From Gnetum montanum (Eukaryota; Streptophyta; Gnetopsida; Gnetales; Gnetaceae): a stretch of DNA of 63,903 bases. This document shows positions 43,700-54,762 of the stretch, piece by piece (position 1 is the first letter of the stretch; every line of letters begins with the position of its first letter). The notes below the pieces were generated by a model. That model did not search any database. It worked only from the letters and a program-made list of their open reading frames with translations, and was not told the DNA's origin. The position numbers and the translations under genes are program-made. Location of the stretch: the NCBI GenBank assembly GCA_015680685.1, contig MNCI01010786.1, positions 58,913 to 122,815 on the forward strand. Reading direction: 5' to 3'.

Positions 43700-46538
43700 A
43701 TGGCACCCAAAAAAAAGTTCCTGCAGGAAGGAGAACCCTTACAACCATGGGAGAAATGACCCAAAGCTAGAAGGGGCTAGTAGGAATAAGGCCAAGAACA
43801 ACAAGAGGTGACCCATGCAATGAGACCTCTTCAAGAGGAGCCTGAGGTGGAATCTATTCAATAGATTCTAGAAGAAAAAGTGCCTATAGAAGAATCTCAA
43901 TGAAGAGAAGTGTCTAGACCTATGCCTAAGCTTGAGGTCACTCCAAATCAAGCTTTCCTAGATATCATCAAATCCCAAGAGATCCAAAGATTAGTTCTTC
44001 AAGAGATAAACTTTGGACCATTTTTGGATAAAGCTCCAAAGGATGTTAGAACACAATTGCAAACCTCTCCTATGTGACCAATCATCATGACCAATGGGTA
44101 GTGATACATGGAAGAGACCTATCTCTTTTGAAACAATTGAAGGCCAAGGTTCATTGTAAAAATCAAGGATGTTCAAGTGTCCTACTCAATGGAGGCCATT
44201 GCATAGGCACTAGGGTTTCCTAACATCAAAACCTAGCTGGTGAAACTATCAAAAAAGGTGACCCTAAGGTGAAAAGGGAGTCGACCTAGCAATGTTACAG
44301 GGTAGATTGTAAGGAGTATGACATGCTCACATCGGTGGAGTGAATTTATTTCAAGATTGTGGCCTATCACCTTAATCTAATGGTGAGGCCAAGAAAGTTG
44401 ACTAATTTCTCCACTTATGCATGTGCCACTCTAAGTGGGAAATTTCCCGTTAACCTACCACAACTAATTTATTTGAAGATTGAGAAGCATTTCAAGGAGA
44501 ATGAATGTGGAAGGAGGATCCTACCTTTTTCATGCTTGATAAAAAAACTTTGTAAGAGGGTAAATATTCTTCACTATTCCAATGACACTCTTAGGCATAC
44601 TCCCTTGGCCTCATGGGCAGAAATTATGAAGGAAAAAATACTAGTAGCCATCCAAGAAGAGGATCTGCCACCACCACCACCCACTCAGGAGTTAACACCC
44701 CATGCAGTCCTTTAGTGTCTGTGAAAAATCTGAGAGTAGATCGTGAGTGAACAAGAGTAGTAGGCAAGAACAAGTGGGGTAGATCCATTTATATATTGAC
44801 CAACAATGAGTCACCTTAATGAGGTGCCTCAAAAAGTTAGCCAAATGGAGAGGGGTGGTTCCATTTTCTTAGCCCAAAGAACACAACTACCTTTGAGGTC
44901 AAATCCCACTATGCAGGAGGTGATGGTGTCATTAGTAACATAACATATATTCCTAGAAATCTCTAGGAATGCCACCACTTTCTCGGTGAGGTTGGAGGAA
45001 GGAGAAGAGGTAATAGTATTGGTGATGCAGCACCAAGGATAGGAAATAGTAGCAGAAGTGGTAGTGGACCATGTAGCCGAAGCACTGGATGCACCTATGG
45101 CATATTTACTAGACATATATGCACTTCAAGATGTCCAAACATCCACAAACATGGTCAATGGAAAATTGAATGTAGCCTAGCATGAAAAACTATTGGAATG
45201 ACTAGTAGGAACTGAGCAATCAACTCCAAATATCTTTGATCTTCTAGAGAACATCACTACAACCCAGTCAAAGTTGCTGAATGCAAAGGAAAAATACATC
45301 ATTTTGGAGGGGCAACTATAAATGGCCCAAGAGCAAAATCAACACTTGGGCATGAAGGTTTCTGAACTTCGTGCCTAACTTGCAGAACAAATAATCCTCA
45401 ACCTAGCAACGATAAGAGATGAAGATATTAAATAGCTTCAAGAATGAATTCAAAAGGTTAAGGAGGAAGTAGTGATGGCCATCTTTAAATAGTCCATGGT
45501 AGAAGCTAAAACACATTCAATTAAAAAGGACTTAAATCAAATGTGCCAAGAGAATGAGGCACTAACTATGCAAAATCATCGTTTGTGAAATGTTGATGCT
45601 CAAAGAGATCAAATGTACGAATTCATTCATCCACAATAGGAGTAGCTTGTAAAAGTCAACACTAAATTGAGAAAATTTGCTGCAAAGAACTGAAATCTAT
45701 CAATGGAAGAGGTATGCACCTTGTGACAAAAGTCTACCTTCAAAATCGCCACTTGTTAGAATGAAGCTCTCAAGTTTGAGAGAGTGAAAAATCACTACAG
45801 GGACTAGGTTGGCTTGCAAAAAGAAATTAATGAAAAAGAAATCTAGATAGAAAAGGCTAAAGTGAATGAAGCCCTCCGACAGCTCTAGTAGGGAAGAGAG
45901 ATGTGGTAGCCCATCCTTGATGGGATTGATGCCTACAACAAAGTAGAGATTCACTTGAAGGAGTTGTAGATCAAAGAAATGATAGAATATATAGAGTTTT
46001 CCAATCTTCATTACACAAACCTGGCAATGCCAATAGCTAGAAGGCCATAGTCAAATTTGGAGAAGCAAGGGGCTAGCTCATATTCACTATACAAGGCCAA
46101 GTTCAAACACCACAAAGACACCAAGAAAATGTTTGAGACCACTAATGCTAAACTTGAAGTTCTCAAAGGATGATTCATATATTAATGATCCATCGTTGAG
46201 GACCTAGCTAGATAGATGAATGGCTACCAAGAGTTGAACAACACAGTGCGAGCATTTGACATTGAATGCAAATAGTTCATTGCCTAGTTTATCAACGTTA
46301 AGGAGTTGTTTCTAGTGATCCCATGTGCTTGGGATGTGCCTATTTCAACCCACACTGGGAAAGCTACATGGATGGTGCATGATCCCAAGAGTAAGGAGGA
46401 GAAAATAAAAGCACGGTTGGATGCTTTCCACCTTCTATAGCTGTAGTAGGATAACCATAGCCTCAACCACTTCTAGTGCATCAAGTTGGTGAAGGTTCCT
46501 TGGAGCCTCAGGAACCACCACCAACTAGGACCATTTGA
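43700..46538 (+). pseudogene. ORF3 copy B (E3), the only full-length copy
   Basis: About 945 codons from MAPKKKFLQEGEPLQPWEK to a Pro-rich end (EPQEPPPTRTI, stop at 46538). The N-terminal part has EIQRLVLQEINFGPFLDKAP (about 43990) and a block like YHLNLMVRPRKLTNFSTYAC (about 44365) that is shared with copies A and C. The middle and C-terminal parts are coiled-coil-like (LNAKEKYIILEGQ, KVKNHYRD, SSYSLYKAKFKHHKD). About 20 stops; most align with Gln or Arg codons in another copy. Its place between integrase and the 3' LTR is that of the env-like ORF of Athila, but no signal peptide or membrane helix is apparent. Confidence 0.75.
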
Positions 46539-46777
46539 TCTTCTCTAATAAGCTTCACATCATCAAGGAATGTGTTGTTCAAATTTTTCAAGAGTTGTAT
46601 CATGTTGTTCAAATTTGTGTCCTAAACACCACCATTTTTGTAATGTGTTGATTTATACACCCAAGCACTCCATTTTTTGTCAAGTCAATCAAGTTTATTT
46701 TGTTGAAAGAAAAGTTAATCAATAATCCCATACCTTCCCAATTTTGTACAATAATTCGAGGATGAGTTTTCATTCAG

Positions 46778-46788
46778 TCATGGGGATA
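46778..46788 (+). promoter_or_regulatory. Polypurine tract (E3)
   Basis: TCATGGGGATA directly before the LTR start; GAGGATGAGTTTTCATTCAG precedes it as in E2 and E5. Confidence 0.85.
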
Positions 46789-47746
46789 TGATGAGTCATC
46801 ATTGGTTCACTACGTTGATGAGGCCTTGTTGACACAGTTGACCACATCAATGAGGCCTCATCTACGAGACCCTATCTATGAGGCTCCGCTAATGCATTTC
46901 AACCGATGTCAATGATGGCTCATTAACCTAGTGTCTGTCTATTACCTATAAATATGTGCCTACCTGCTGCATTTATGGGGAAGTCTAGATTTCAATTATA
47001 GTGAAGCTCTTGCATTTTTTGCATTTGAATGTTAGAATTTTTGCCTAAGTGCCCATAGTAGGAGTCATTGAATGTATGGATCTTTATTCAAGCATTGTTG
47101 TACCTAAGCATGATAATGTGTGTGGCAATAAAGATGAGCTTTTTGATAAACCTTGCAATACTTTGGATAGATTAGCTTTTCTATTTATGCATTCAATTTT
47201 TTCAATTATTTGTTAATTATTCTCAATTATTTTGCAATTATTTTCCAAAAATTGAGTTAATAAGATAATTAGGCTAGATATATTAAATACATAAGTACAA
47301 TTGCTTCAAGCATAACACACATTCACTTGGTAATCCCAATAGTGTTATCACTTGGTACACCTAGTAGCGTAGTGTTTGATTAACTAGTAGTGGATACATG
47401 GGTTTAGGATGTGTATGAAAAGAGAGAATGGATCCTTATGTTATCATTAGTTAAATAGTAGTTAATTAATTAATTTACATTAGTTAATCAAATTCCTTTT
47501 ACCTACATTTCAAGCACCCAAAACATAAAAGACAAAATGATAAAAATCGGATACCTTAATTACAGTGAACGATACCAACGAACATCACAAGTGTAATTGG
47601 GAGGACAACGGTGAGCTTTAATGTTAGATTCACTTCCTAAAGGGCTAGTGCACTAGAAATGATAAAGTTCGTGGAATTTGATTGAGTCAACCGTGAACGC
47701 TTCATGATTTGTATGGTTGGATGTAGGAATACCTCACCACTCATCA
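46789..47746 (+). mobile_element. E3 3' LTR (958 bp)
   Basis: TGATGAGTCATCATTGGTTC to CACCACTCATCA, with TATAAATA at 46947-46954. It matches the 5' LTR closely except for a few small indels and scattered substitutions. Confidence 0.93.
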
Positions 47747-50290
47747 ACTGCATTTTGCAACTCCTGGTACTTGTTCATCTTCTTGGTTAATTTTTTAGCA
47801 ATTAATCATTGATCGATGAACTTTTCCTTGGGAACCTTGAGTTCAGAATTGGAAATCTCAAGCTTCTACTTGGTGTCTTTGTGATGCTTGAACTCTACTT
47901 CATACAAAAAGTACAAAGTGGCCACTTATTTATCCAATTTAGACTATGACCATTCGATAATCAACATTGTCATTTTCATAACAGAGATTGGTAGGCTCCA
48001 TGTACTCCATCATGTCTTTGATCTATAGCTCTTTCATGCAAATCTCCACTTTGTTGTAGTCATTGAGCCCATCAAAGATAGGCTACCAAACATCACCTCA
48101 TTCCTTGAGCTTCTAGAGGGCCTCATTGACTTTTTCCTTTGTCATTTGGATGTGTTTCTCATTGATTTCTTTCTATAGACCAAACTAATCTCTATAATGG
48201 TTCTTAACTCTCTCAAATTTGAAAGCCTTATTTTTCTAGGTGGGTACCTTTATCGTAGATTTTTGGTGAAGGGCTCAAACTTACTCCATAGAGAGATTTC
48301 TATTTTCAGCTACTAATCTCATCAATTCATTATTTACTCTAGCTAGATGCTCCTGCTATTGATGGATAAAACCTTGCGTCTGCTACTTCTACACATCAAC
48401 ATTCCATAGGCAATGATTCTTTGTGATCAGAATCACATTCTCCTAGTGAGTTTGGTCCAAGGTCTTTTGGATGTTATGCATTCTAGCATTGGCCAAGGAT
48501 TGATCAAAGATCATCATCTACTTTGCATCCTTAACCTTGTTTTGCTTTTTCTAAAGCTATTTGAAAGCTTCATCACATGTTAGTGTAGGGATGAGAAATG
48601 TAGGATCAACAAGATAGGCTCTTAATTCAATAACCTCTGCAACTAAGCATTGGTTTTGTGCTTGGGCTATTTCAAGTTGCCTCTCCAATATAATGCACTT
48701 ACCCCATGCTTCTAGCAACTCTAACTAGGTTGCAATGATTGTATCTGAAAGGTCAAAGACATCCAGAATTGGTTACCTAGTTCCCACTAGTCAGTCTAGG
48801 AACTCCTCATGCTAGGCTGCTTTCATCTACTACTAACTGTTCCTATAAATGTCTGTACATCTCTAAGTATAGAAACATCTAGTACAGATGTTGTATTTGT
48901 GTTAAGTGCCTTAGTAATTCTATCAACTATGACCTCTGCTACTGTCTCCTTTCCATGTTGCTGCATTACTAAGATAGTTTTCTCCTCACCCTCCTCTAGA
49001 TGTATCAAAAAAGTAGCATCATTCCCAAAGATTTATTGGAAATTTTGCTACTAAAAGAGACATATTGTTACCTCTTGGACATCAAGATTTGACCTCATGG
49101 GTAGCTATGTTCTTTGGGCTAAGAAAATTACCCCAACTCTATTCATCTAGTTAATTATTTGAGCCACTTCATTAAGGTGACTCATCACTGGGTGATACAT
49201 AGATGGATCACCACCACTCAATCTTCCTTGCTACTCCTACTCTCCCAAGTGCTACTCTCAGATCTCACATGTGCACTAAAGAGTAGTGTAGGGCTCTAGC
49301 ATTATTTTGTGAGTGGGTGGTGGTCACTACTCCTCTTCTTAGATAATCTTGATAAGGACCTTGTCCTTCATCATCTCTACTTGAGAAGAAGACAAAGCAC
49401 ATTCGAAAACATCATTTATGTAGTGAGTTTTTCCTTCCCTCTAGCATAATTTCTAGATGAGGTAGGAGAAGAGAAGTATGTTCCTTCCATGTTCATTTTC
49501 TTTAAATTGCTTCTCTATCTCAAAATAGATAAGCTATGGAAGGTTGATCAGGAATCTATTGCTTATAGTAGTACACACACGAGCCCATAAGATTGTGAGC
49601 TTACTTGGCTTCATTGTTAGATTAAGGTAAGAGGCTAAACTTTTAAAGTATGCATGCTTTGTCATGGTGAGTGCACTAAACTCCTTACGATCAACTCCAT
49701 AACAATGTTGCATCCATTCTTCCTTGTTGCGAGGATCTTCCTGCATTGGGATTTCTACTAAATTTTCCCTAGTTTTTAGTAACCCAAGGGCCTCTATGAT
49801 AGCTTTCACTAAGTAGGACACTGAGATGTCTTTGATTTTGACCATTCAACTAGCTTGCAAATTCTTCTAGAATAGGTGTCTCTCCCATGTATCACTCCTT
49901 GCTATAAGTGATTATGGGCCACATGAGAGAGTTTTGTAGTTGAGTCTTAACTTCTAGATGTGTGAAAACCAAAAAAGGTCTAAAGTTTAAATTTTGAAGC
50001 ATGGATTTTTGAACCTCCTTATTCACGATTTATCTAAGGTAGGCTTCCGTTAAGGTAACCTCAAGATTTGGTCTAGGCTCAGCTGCCTCATCTCAGTGAG
50101 ATTGTTTGATTATGGTAGCTTCTTCAAAACTTTGTCAAATAAATTCTAGTTTAGGATTCTCCCAAAGAGGTCTCATGGCATGGGTCTCTACTTATCCATG
50201 GGACTATTCTTGGCCCCTTCTTGTTCGTGGTTTTTTGTCCCTTGGTTGGGACGGTCCTCCTTCCTACACATGTTTTCATTTTGGATCCAT
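47747..50290 (-). pseudogene. ORF3 copy C (E4), N-terminal and central parts
   Basis: Sense order from about 50290: an acidic N-terminus, KIKDISVSYLVKAIIEALGL (about 49835), ASYLNLTMKPSKLTILWARV (about 49635), then the coiled-coil part (MIHLEEGEEKTILVMQQHGK, about 49008), to 47747 where E3 interrupts it. The block 49845-49534 is the longest open part of the N-terminal domain in any copy. The start codon is not clear; the region equivalent to MAPK reads around 50296. Confidence 0.75.
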
Positions 50291-51474
50291 TTGAGGCCAA
50301 AATATAACAAAGGATTAGCATTCAATGTGTAACTTATAACAGTTTGGTACCTTGTCTCATTGGGCAGTTACACTTAGGCTAAGTTTGGATCATGCTAGAT
50401 TGATTATTTTATTATTATTTTGATTATTTTTAACTGAGACTATTATTGAAGCTTGTTTGAAGGTTTTAACTCTCATGATTTGATGTTTTAATGTTGATTT
50501 CTCTATTAAGCCTTTTTGGGAATTAGAAATTTTTTTCAAAACTTTTTCATCAAAAACTGAACATTTGTGGTCCCCATGATGAAGATATTACCTTTGGTGG
50601 CTACAAGGTCAAAGAATGAAGTGAATCATACAAATGGTTAGGAAGATATGACTATTGGAAAGTTCTAGGCTTTGAAAATTTGAAAAACTCTTCTATCATT
50701 TTGAAGAAGATGTGAAAATTGCTAAGTGTGGATGCTTATATATAGGTGACTGAACCCTTGCATTAACAAGATTCCATATATGAGATCCTATTTATGCATG
50801 GGCTTCATTAACACAAACATATTTATGAAGCCTATGTCTAAAATTTTTCACTTTGAAAAATATGAAAAGTATAGAAGGTTTAAACATGAAATTAATGTTT
50901 TTAGAGACCTAGAAAAGCTATGAACATGATGAAAATATTAGAAGAGAGATTTGAAGTTCATAAAATTGGAGAAGTTAATTCAAAAAATGAAATTTTGGAG
51001 AACAATGCCTTAAGGAGTGCATAGTTGGATGCATCGATGGGGTGCAAGAAGGATTTGATCAGTGAAATGCCTAAGGATAAGGAACTTAAATAATCCAACC
51101 AAGAAATATGTAAGTGAATCCTCTCCATAGCAGGCTCATGCCCTTTTTGCCCTTACATAACCTCAACTAAGGAGTTTTTGAGCCCCACAGTTGATTAATG
51201 ATTATGAAAAGTTAAGGATTGAATTTAAAACAATCTACCTAAGAATTGAGACACTTCAAACTAAGACATTAAATAAGAACATGGATAACCAACACTAAGG
51301 TGAGTTATGAAAAACATGATTGATGATAAAGAAAATGAAATGAAATTTCTAATGAACTCCCTTGTGGATTCTATAGTTAAATGATCTGATAAAGTCCATC
51401 CTTAGTATAGATCAAAACCAACCATTTCAATGACTTTGCATCACCACTTGAAGACTAGACGACCCCTATGAAAT

Positions 51475-52064
51475 ATAAGAATACTCCCATAGATCAAACA
51501 CCATTTCTTATTTGAGAAGAAAAGGGAAGAAGGAAGTGAGAAATGGCCTTAGTTGAAGGGGATCTTTAGGCATGAGTAACATGTCTTTCTAGTCCCATAA
51601 CCAATGTTTTTAGCCTGTTATTTTGTCTAAGGTTTGTGTTTTGAATTCTCATCATATTGTTTTTTTTTAAATTTTATGTTTTTATGGATTTTTGGATGGG
51701 AACCACNGAAAAGGGTGTGACTTCAAGGGCTCTTTGTACCTTTCTAATTACTTAAGTGCAAGTGTTTTTTCATGGATTTCTTATCGTTCTATGTCAACCA
51801 ATAATAAGAAGTTAATAAGTCTTTGCATGATGTGGTTCCCATCCAAAAATCCATAAAAACATAAAATTTAAAAAAAAACAATATGATGAGAATTCAAAAC
51901 ACAAACCTTAGACAAAATAACAGGCTAAAAACATTGGTTATGGGACTAGAAAGACATGTTACTCATGCCTAAAGATCCCCTTCAACTAAGGCCATTTCTC
52001 ACTTCCTTCTTCCCTTTTCTTCTCAAATAAGAAATGGTGTTTGATCTATGGGAGTATTCTTATN
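51475..52064. repeat. 232-bp perfect inverted duplication bounded by N, probable misassembly
   Basis: 51475-51706 and 51832-52063 look like exact reverse complements; N stands at 51707 and 52064. The piece 51708-52063 runs in the opposite sense to the rest of the spacer: GAAAAGGGTGTGACTTCAAG (51708) matches the plus-strand E2 copy (about 13094). Turning this piece round removes the duplication and restores the family order. Confidence 0.9.
51647..51702 (-). repeat. Spacer stem-loop (E4)
   Basis: TTCTCATC (51647-51654) and GATGGGAA (51695-51702) pair at seven of eight positions around an A/T loop; same flanks as the other copies. Confidence 0.6.
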
Positions 52065-52339
52065 TTTTATTAAAAAAATAGTAAAAATTCACACAAAAAG
52101 AAATTAAAATATAAAATAAATTAGAAAATATTCAAGAAAGGTAAAACATACTAACGATGTTGCAAAACAAAGAATTAAAAAAATAACAAAGTGTAAAATA
52201 AAAATGTGTCAAAGCAAGGAAAGTGTAAAATAAAAAACTAGAAAAAAACTGAGCCACTAATATGGTTAGCATGGATGGCCATCTCTCCCTTGACTAAGTT
52301 GAGAGGAGGAGATCCAAAAGATTAAGCAAGATTGTCCAT

Positions 52340-53480
52340 CTAATGAGGTGTTGTTTACACTTACTTGCTTAGGCTCATAGAAAGGTTTGACTTATTGTTT
52401 GTTGACCAGTTGCTTTTTGTTTGGGCTCATAGGTTTGTAAATTAACATGACCCTAGAAGGAAAGGTTTCATAATGGATATAAAGTCCTTCTCAAAATATT
52501 TGAAACTTGGTTTGTTGAGGTATGTGTGTGGGGTTTCAATAAAGGACATTGTCGCTAAGTGGAAATTTAACTTTTCTTATTCTAAGGTCATGACACTTTT
52601 TGTTGAATGCTTTGTATACTTCATTCAAGGACAGGGCTACTAATTGATTCTCATCTAGAAAATTAAGGTTGATTAATCTATTTTTTCTTGTGCTAGGCTA
52701 AGCTCAAGATCAAGGTCATAGTTTGATGGGAGTGTATGGGGCTCGAATTGAATTAGAAGAGTTGGTAATTTCCTGTACACCAACTCATAGGAAGAGTAGC
52801 CTATAGGGAGTTTCCATGTTGAGTAGTATGCCCATAGGGCATTGTTAAGTTTTATGCTCCGATCTCTCCTATATTTTCTTATTATTCTAGTTAAGATCTT
52901 ACTGATCTCTCTATTGGTAACCTTTGTTTGATCATTATCTTGGAGGTTATAGGATGTTGTTAATTTATGTTTAACCCCAAAGTGTTCCATGAACTTGCAA
53001 AAAGTAGCACACATAAAATGAGTACCATTATCAAAAATTAGTGCACATGGCATTCCAAACCTATTTACAACATTCTATTTTACAAACTATGTAATAGTAG
53101 ATGATGTACAGTCTATGATGAATGCTACTTCTATCCATTTGATACAATAGTAAACAATGAGTATTATGTTCACCTTTTCATTTAACATAGACATGATGGA
53201 ACCCATGAAGTCTATGCTCCAAATGTCAAAAGGTTCTAGTGGTTGGATCCACTATTGAGGTCCCTCAATTCAAGTGGTTATCCCACCATTTTATTGACAG
53301 CATTCACATGAGTGGATGCATTGGTGAGAATCCCTAAAGATTGTATCTTAATGGCCATGCATCTCCTTATGTAGTGTCCCCCACAAGGATCCTCATGAGC
53401 ATCTTGAAGAACACATAGTTGATTAGCATTAGAAACACACCAACAAACCAAGCCATCAGTGCACAACTAGTAAAGGTATC
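52340..53480 (-). pseudogene. Integrase (E4)
   Basis: Zinc-binding part: QDAHEDPCGGHYIRR (about 53400). Core: ALIFDNGTHFMCATF (about 53040) with Asp; the Glu region reads NDQTKVTNREI, so the catalytic Glu seems to be Lys. NNALWAYYSTWKLPIGYSSY (about 52830) follows in a long open part, 53053-52673. Confidence 0.88.
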
Positions 53481-53719
53481 TATTAATATCCATGAAGCAT
53501 TTGACCTAATGAAGAAATTGTTATTTCTTCTAGCAATCCAAGTCTTGTGGCATCTCTTGAGCAAGAAGATAAGTGAGGATTCCATTATATCATGTAGGTT
53601 CATTCGACACTTGTTCATTTATTACATTGATAAAAAGGAGTTTATTAGAATTTGATCAAAGAGTGGACTCTCCTCCTCTTTTTTGTTCCATTGTAAATGA
53701 GACAAGTGATCAACAACCA
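53480..53719 (-). pseudogene. RNase H end and linker (E4)
   Basis: The minus strand reads VVDHLSHLQWNKKEEE at about 53715-53668, the end of RNase H, and then the linker to integrase. The domain is cut at 53719 by the next element. Confidence 0.8.
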
Positions 53720-54762
53720 TGTAGCAACCAAAAATGTCGGTGGCTGGAACACCGAGGTTGCTAGGTGAATAGTTTAACCCCAGATCCGTACAAGGGCCAT
53801 GCTGGAGAAGACAGAAGTGGGGTGCCCTGAATAGTCTGGTTGATCAGACAAGGACTTAATCGATGTATCTTAATCTTACGTAAATGTTCATTCTGAAAGT
53901 GAAATGTGCGAGATAAATTGATGATTAATAAATGAAAAATGATGAAGATAATGCAAAAAAATAATTTTAATAAGAAGATAGCAAAACAAACTCGGTTGAG
54001 AAAATGCACCATCCCAAAGTCACGGATTTGATTCTTTGCCTTGTTTGAAAAGGATGTAAAATAGGTTATGCGACACCGGAGAGACACTACTTACACTGAG
54101 TGGTATAGTCACAGTTCTTTTGCTCACTAATTAGTTTTCTAGGATGCCAAAATGCTTGACTCACAAAAGGATGCTTGGAGCCAACCAGAGAGCTCAAAGA
54201 TAACTAGAATGCTCAAGAAAAATGCCTCTGAAAGCTAACTCAAAAGCCAACCAGCCAATGTGAAAAGCCAACAAGCCATCTACTCTTGTTAATGCCAAAA
54301 ACATTAATAAAAATGCCAACCCTTTGAGCATTGTTTGCTAGGGTATTTATAGGGCCAAGAGTAGGAGAAAAATATGGTCTGGATGCCACATGTCCTAGAC
54401 CCCACAAGATGTTGACATGTCCGTACGATGTAGGTGTGTGATACTGGATGTGAACTTTGCTACGTCGTGATTATATCGTCGAAACTACACGGGTCAAGAT
54501 CCAGTGTGGTAATAGCACAAGTAAAATGGAGGTTATGCTTTGGAACTACATCTTCCATGCCTTCATGAATAGGATGAAGTGTAGGAACAATGTTTTGGGA
54601 ACAAATTGGAACTGCTAATTCTGCCAGGGAGATGCCAGAGTGAGGAAGATTGTTGTCACCAAGTTCTAGAGCTGCCTGAAGATGTCTTGCTTCTTGTGTA
54701 CTAGTGTTGCACTACTCACATTGTTGAACACATTGGCATAGAATAAGTGGTTGCTTGCTACA
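53720..54762 (-). mobile_element. Candidate E7 3' LTR (1043 bp)
   Basis: The minus strand starts TGTAGCAAGCAACCAC and ends AACCTCGG...GGTTGCTACA, giving 8-bp inverted ends TGTAGCAA. A minus-strand core promoter CCCTATAAATACCC lies at 54345-54353. The left edge interrupts E4 exactly. No second LTR is visible to compare, and no clear PPT is seen at 54763, so the right edge is uncertain. Confidence 0.5.

Larger units (their letters stand above)
34421..47746 (+). mobile_element. E3: complete 13.3 kb family A element
   Basis: Both LTRs (34421-35364 and 46789-47746), PBS, gag, protease, RT, RNase H, integrase, internal purine tract, spacer, ORF3 and PPT are present in order. Target duplications ACTAC (34416-34420) and ACTGC (47747-47751) agree at four of five bases. 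The host is ORF3 of E4, which continues on both sides. All frames carry stops; the assembly gap 42089-42212 lies in the spacer. Confidence 0.93.
50300..52320 (-). other. E4 post-integrase spacer
   Basis: Sense order: purine tract (about 52295-52276), T-rich array (52240-52070), stem-loop (51702-51647), and the LTR-like promoter with CTATATATAAGC (about 50757-50746). No credible frame. Positions 51475-52064 contain a 232-bp inverted duplication bounded by single N bases. Confidence 0.6.
33001..53719 (-). mobile_element. E4: family A element, split by E3 and cut by E7
   Basis: Minus strand: the RNase H end (53719-53480), integrase, spacer (52320-50300), ORF3 (50290-47747, then 34420-33905 after the E3 insertion), PPT and 3' LTR (33893-33001). 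At 53720 it is interrupted by a TG-starting boundary assigned to E7, so its upstream half lies beyond the window. It is itself inserted in E5 ORF3. The segment 51708-52063 appears misassembled. Confidence 0.8.

Noticed and set aside
43700-46538. Calling ORF3 an envelope gene
   Set aside because: The position fits an env-like ORF but no signal peptide, membrane helix or cleavage site is visible in any copy.
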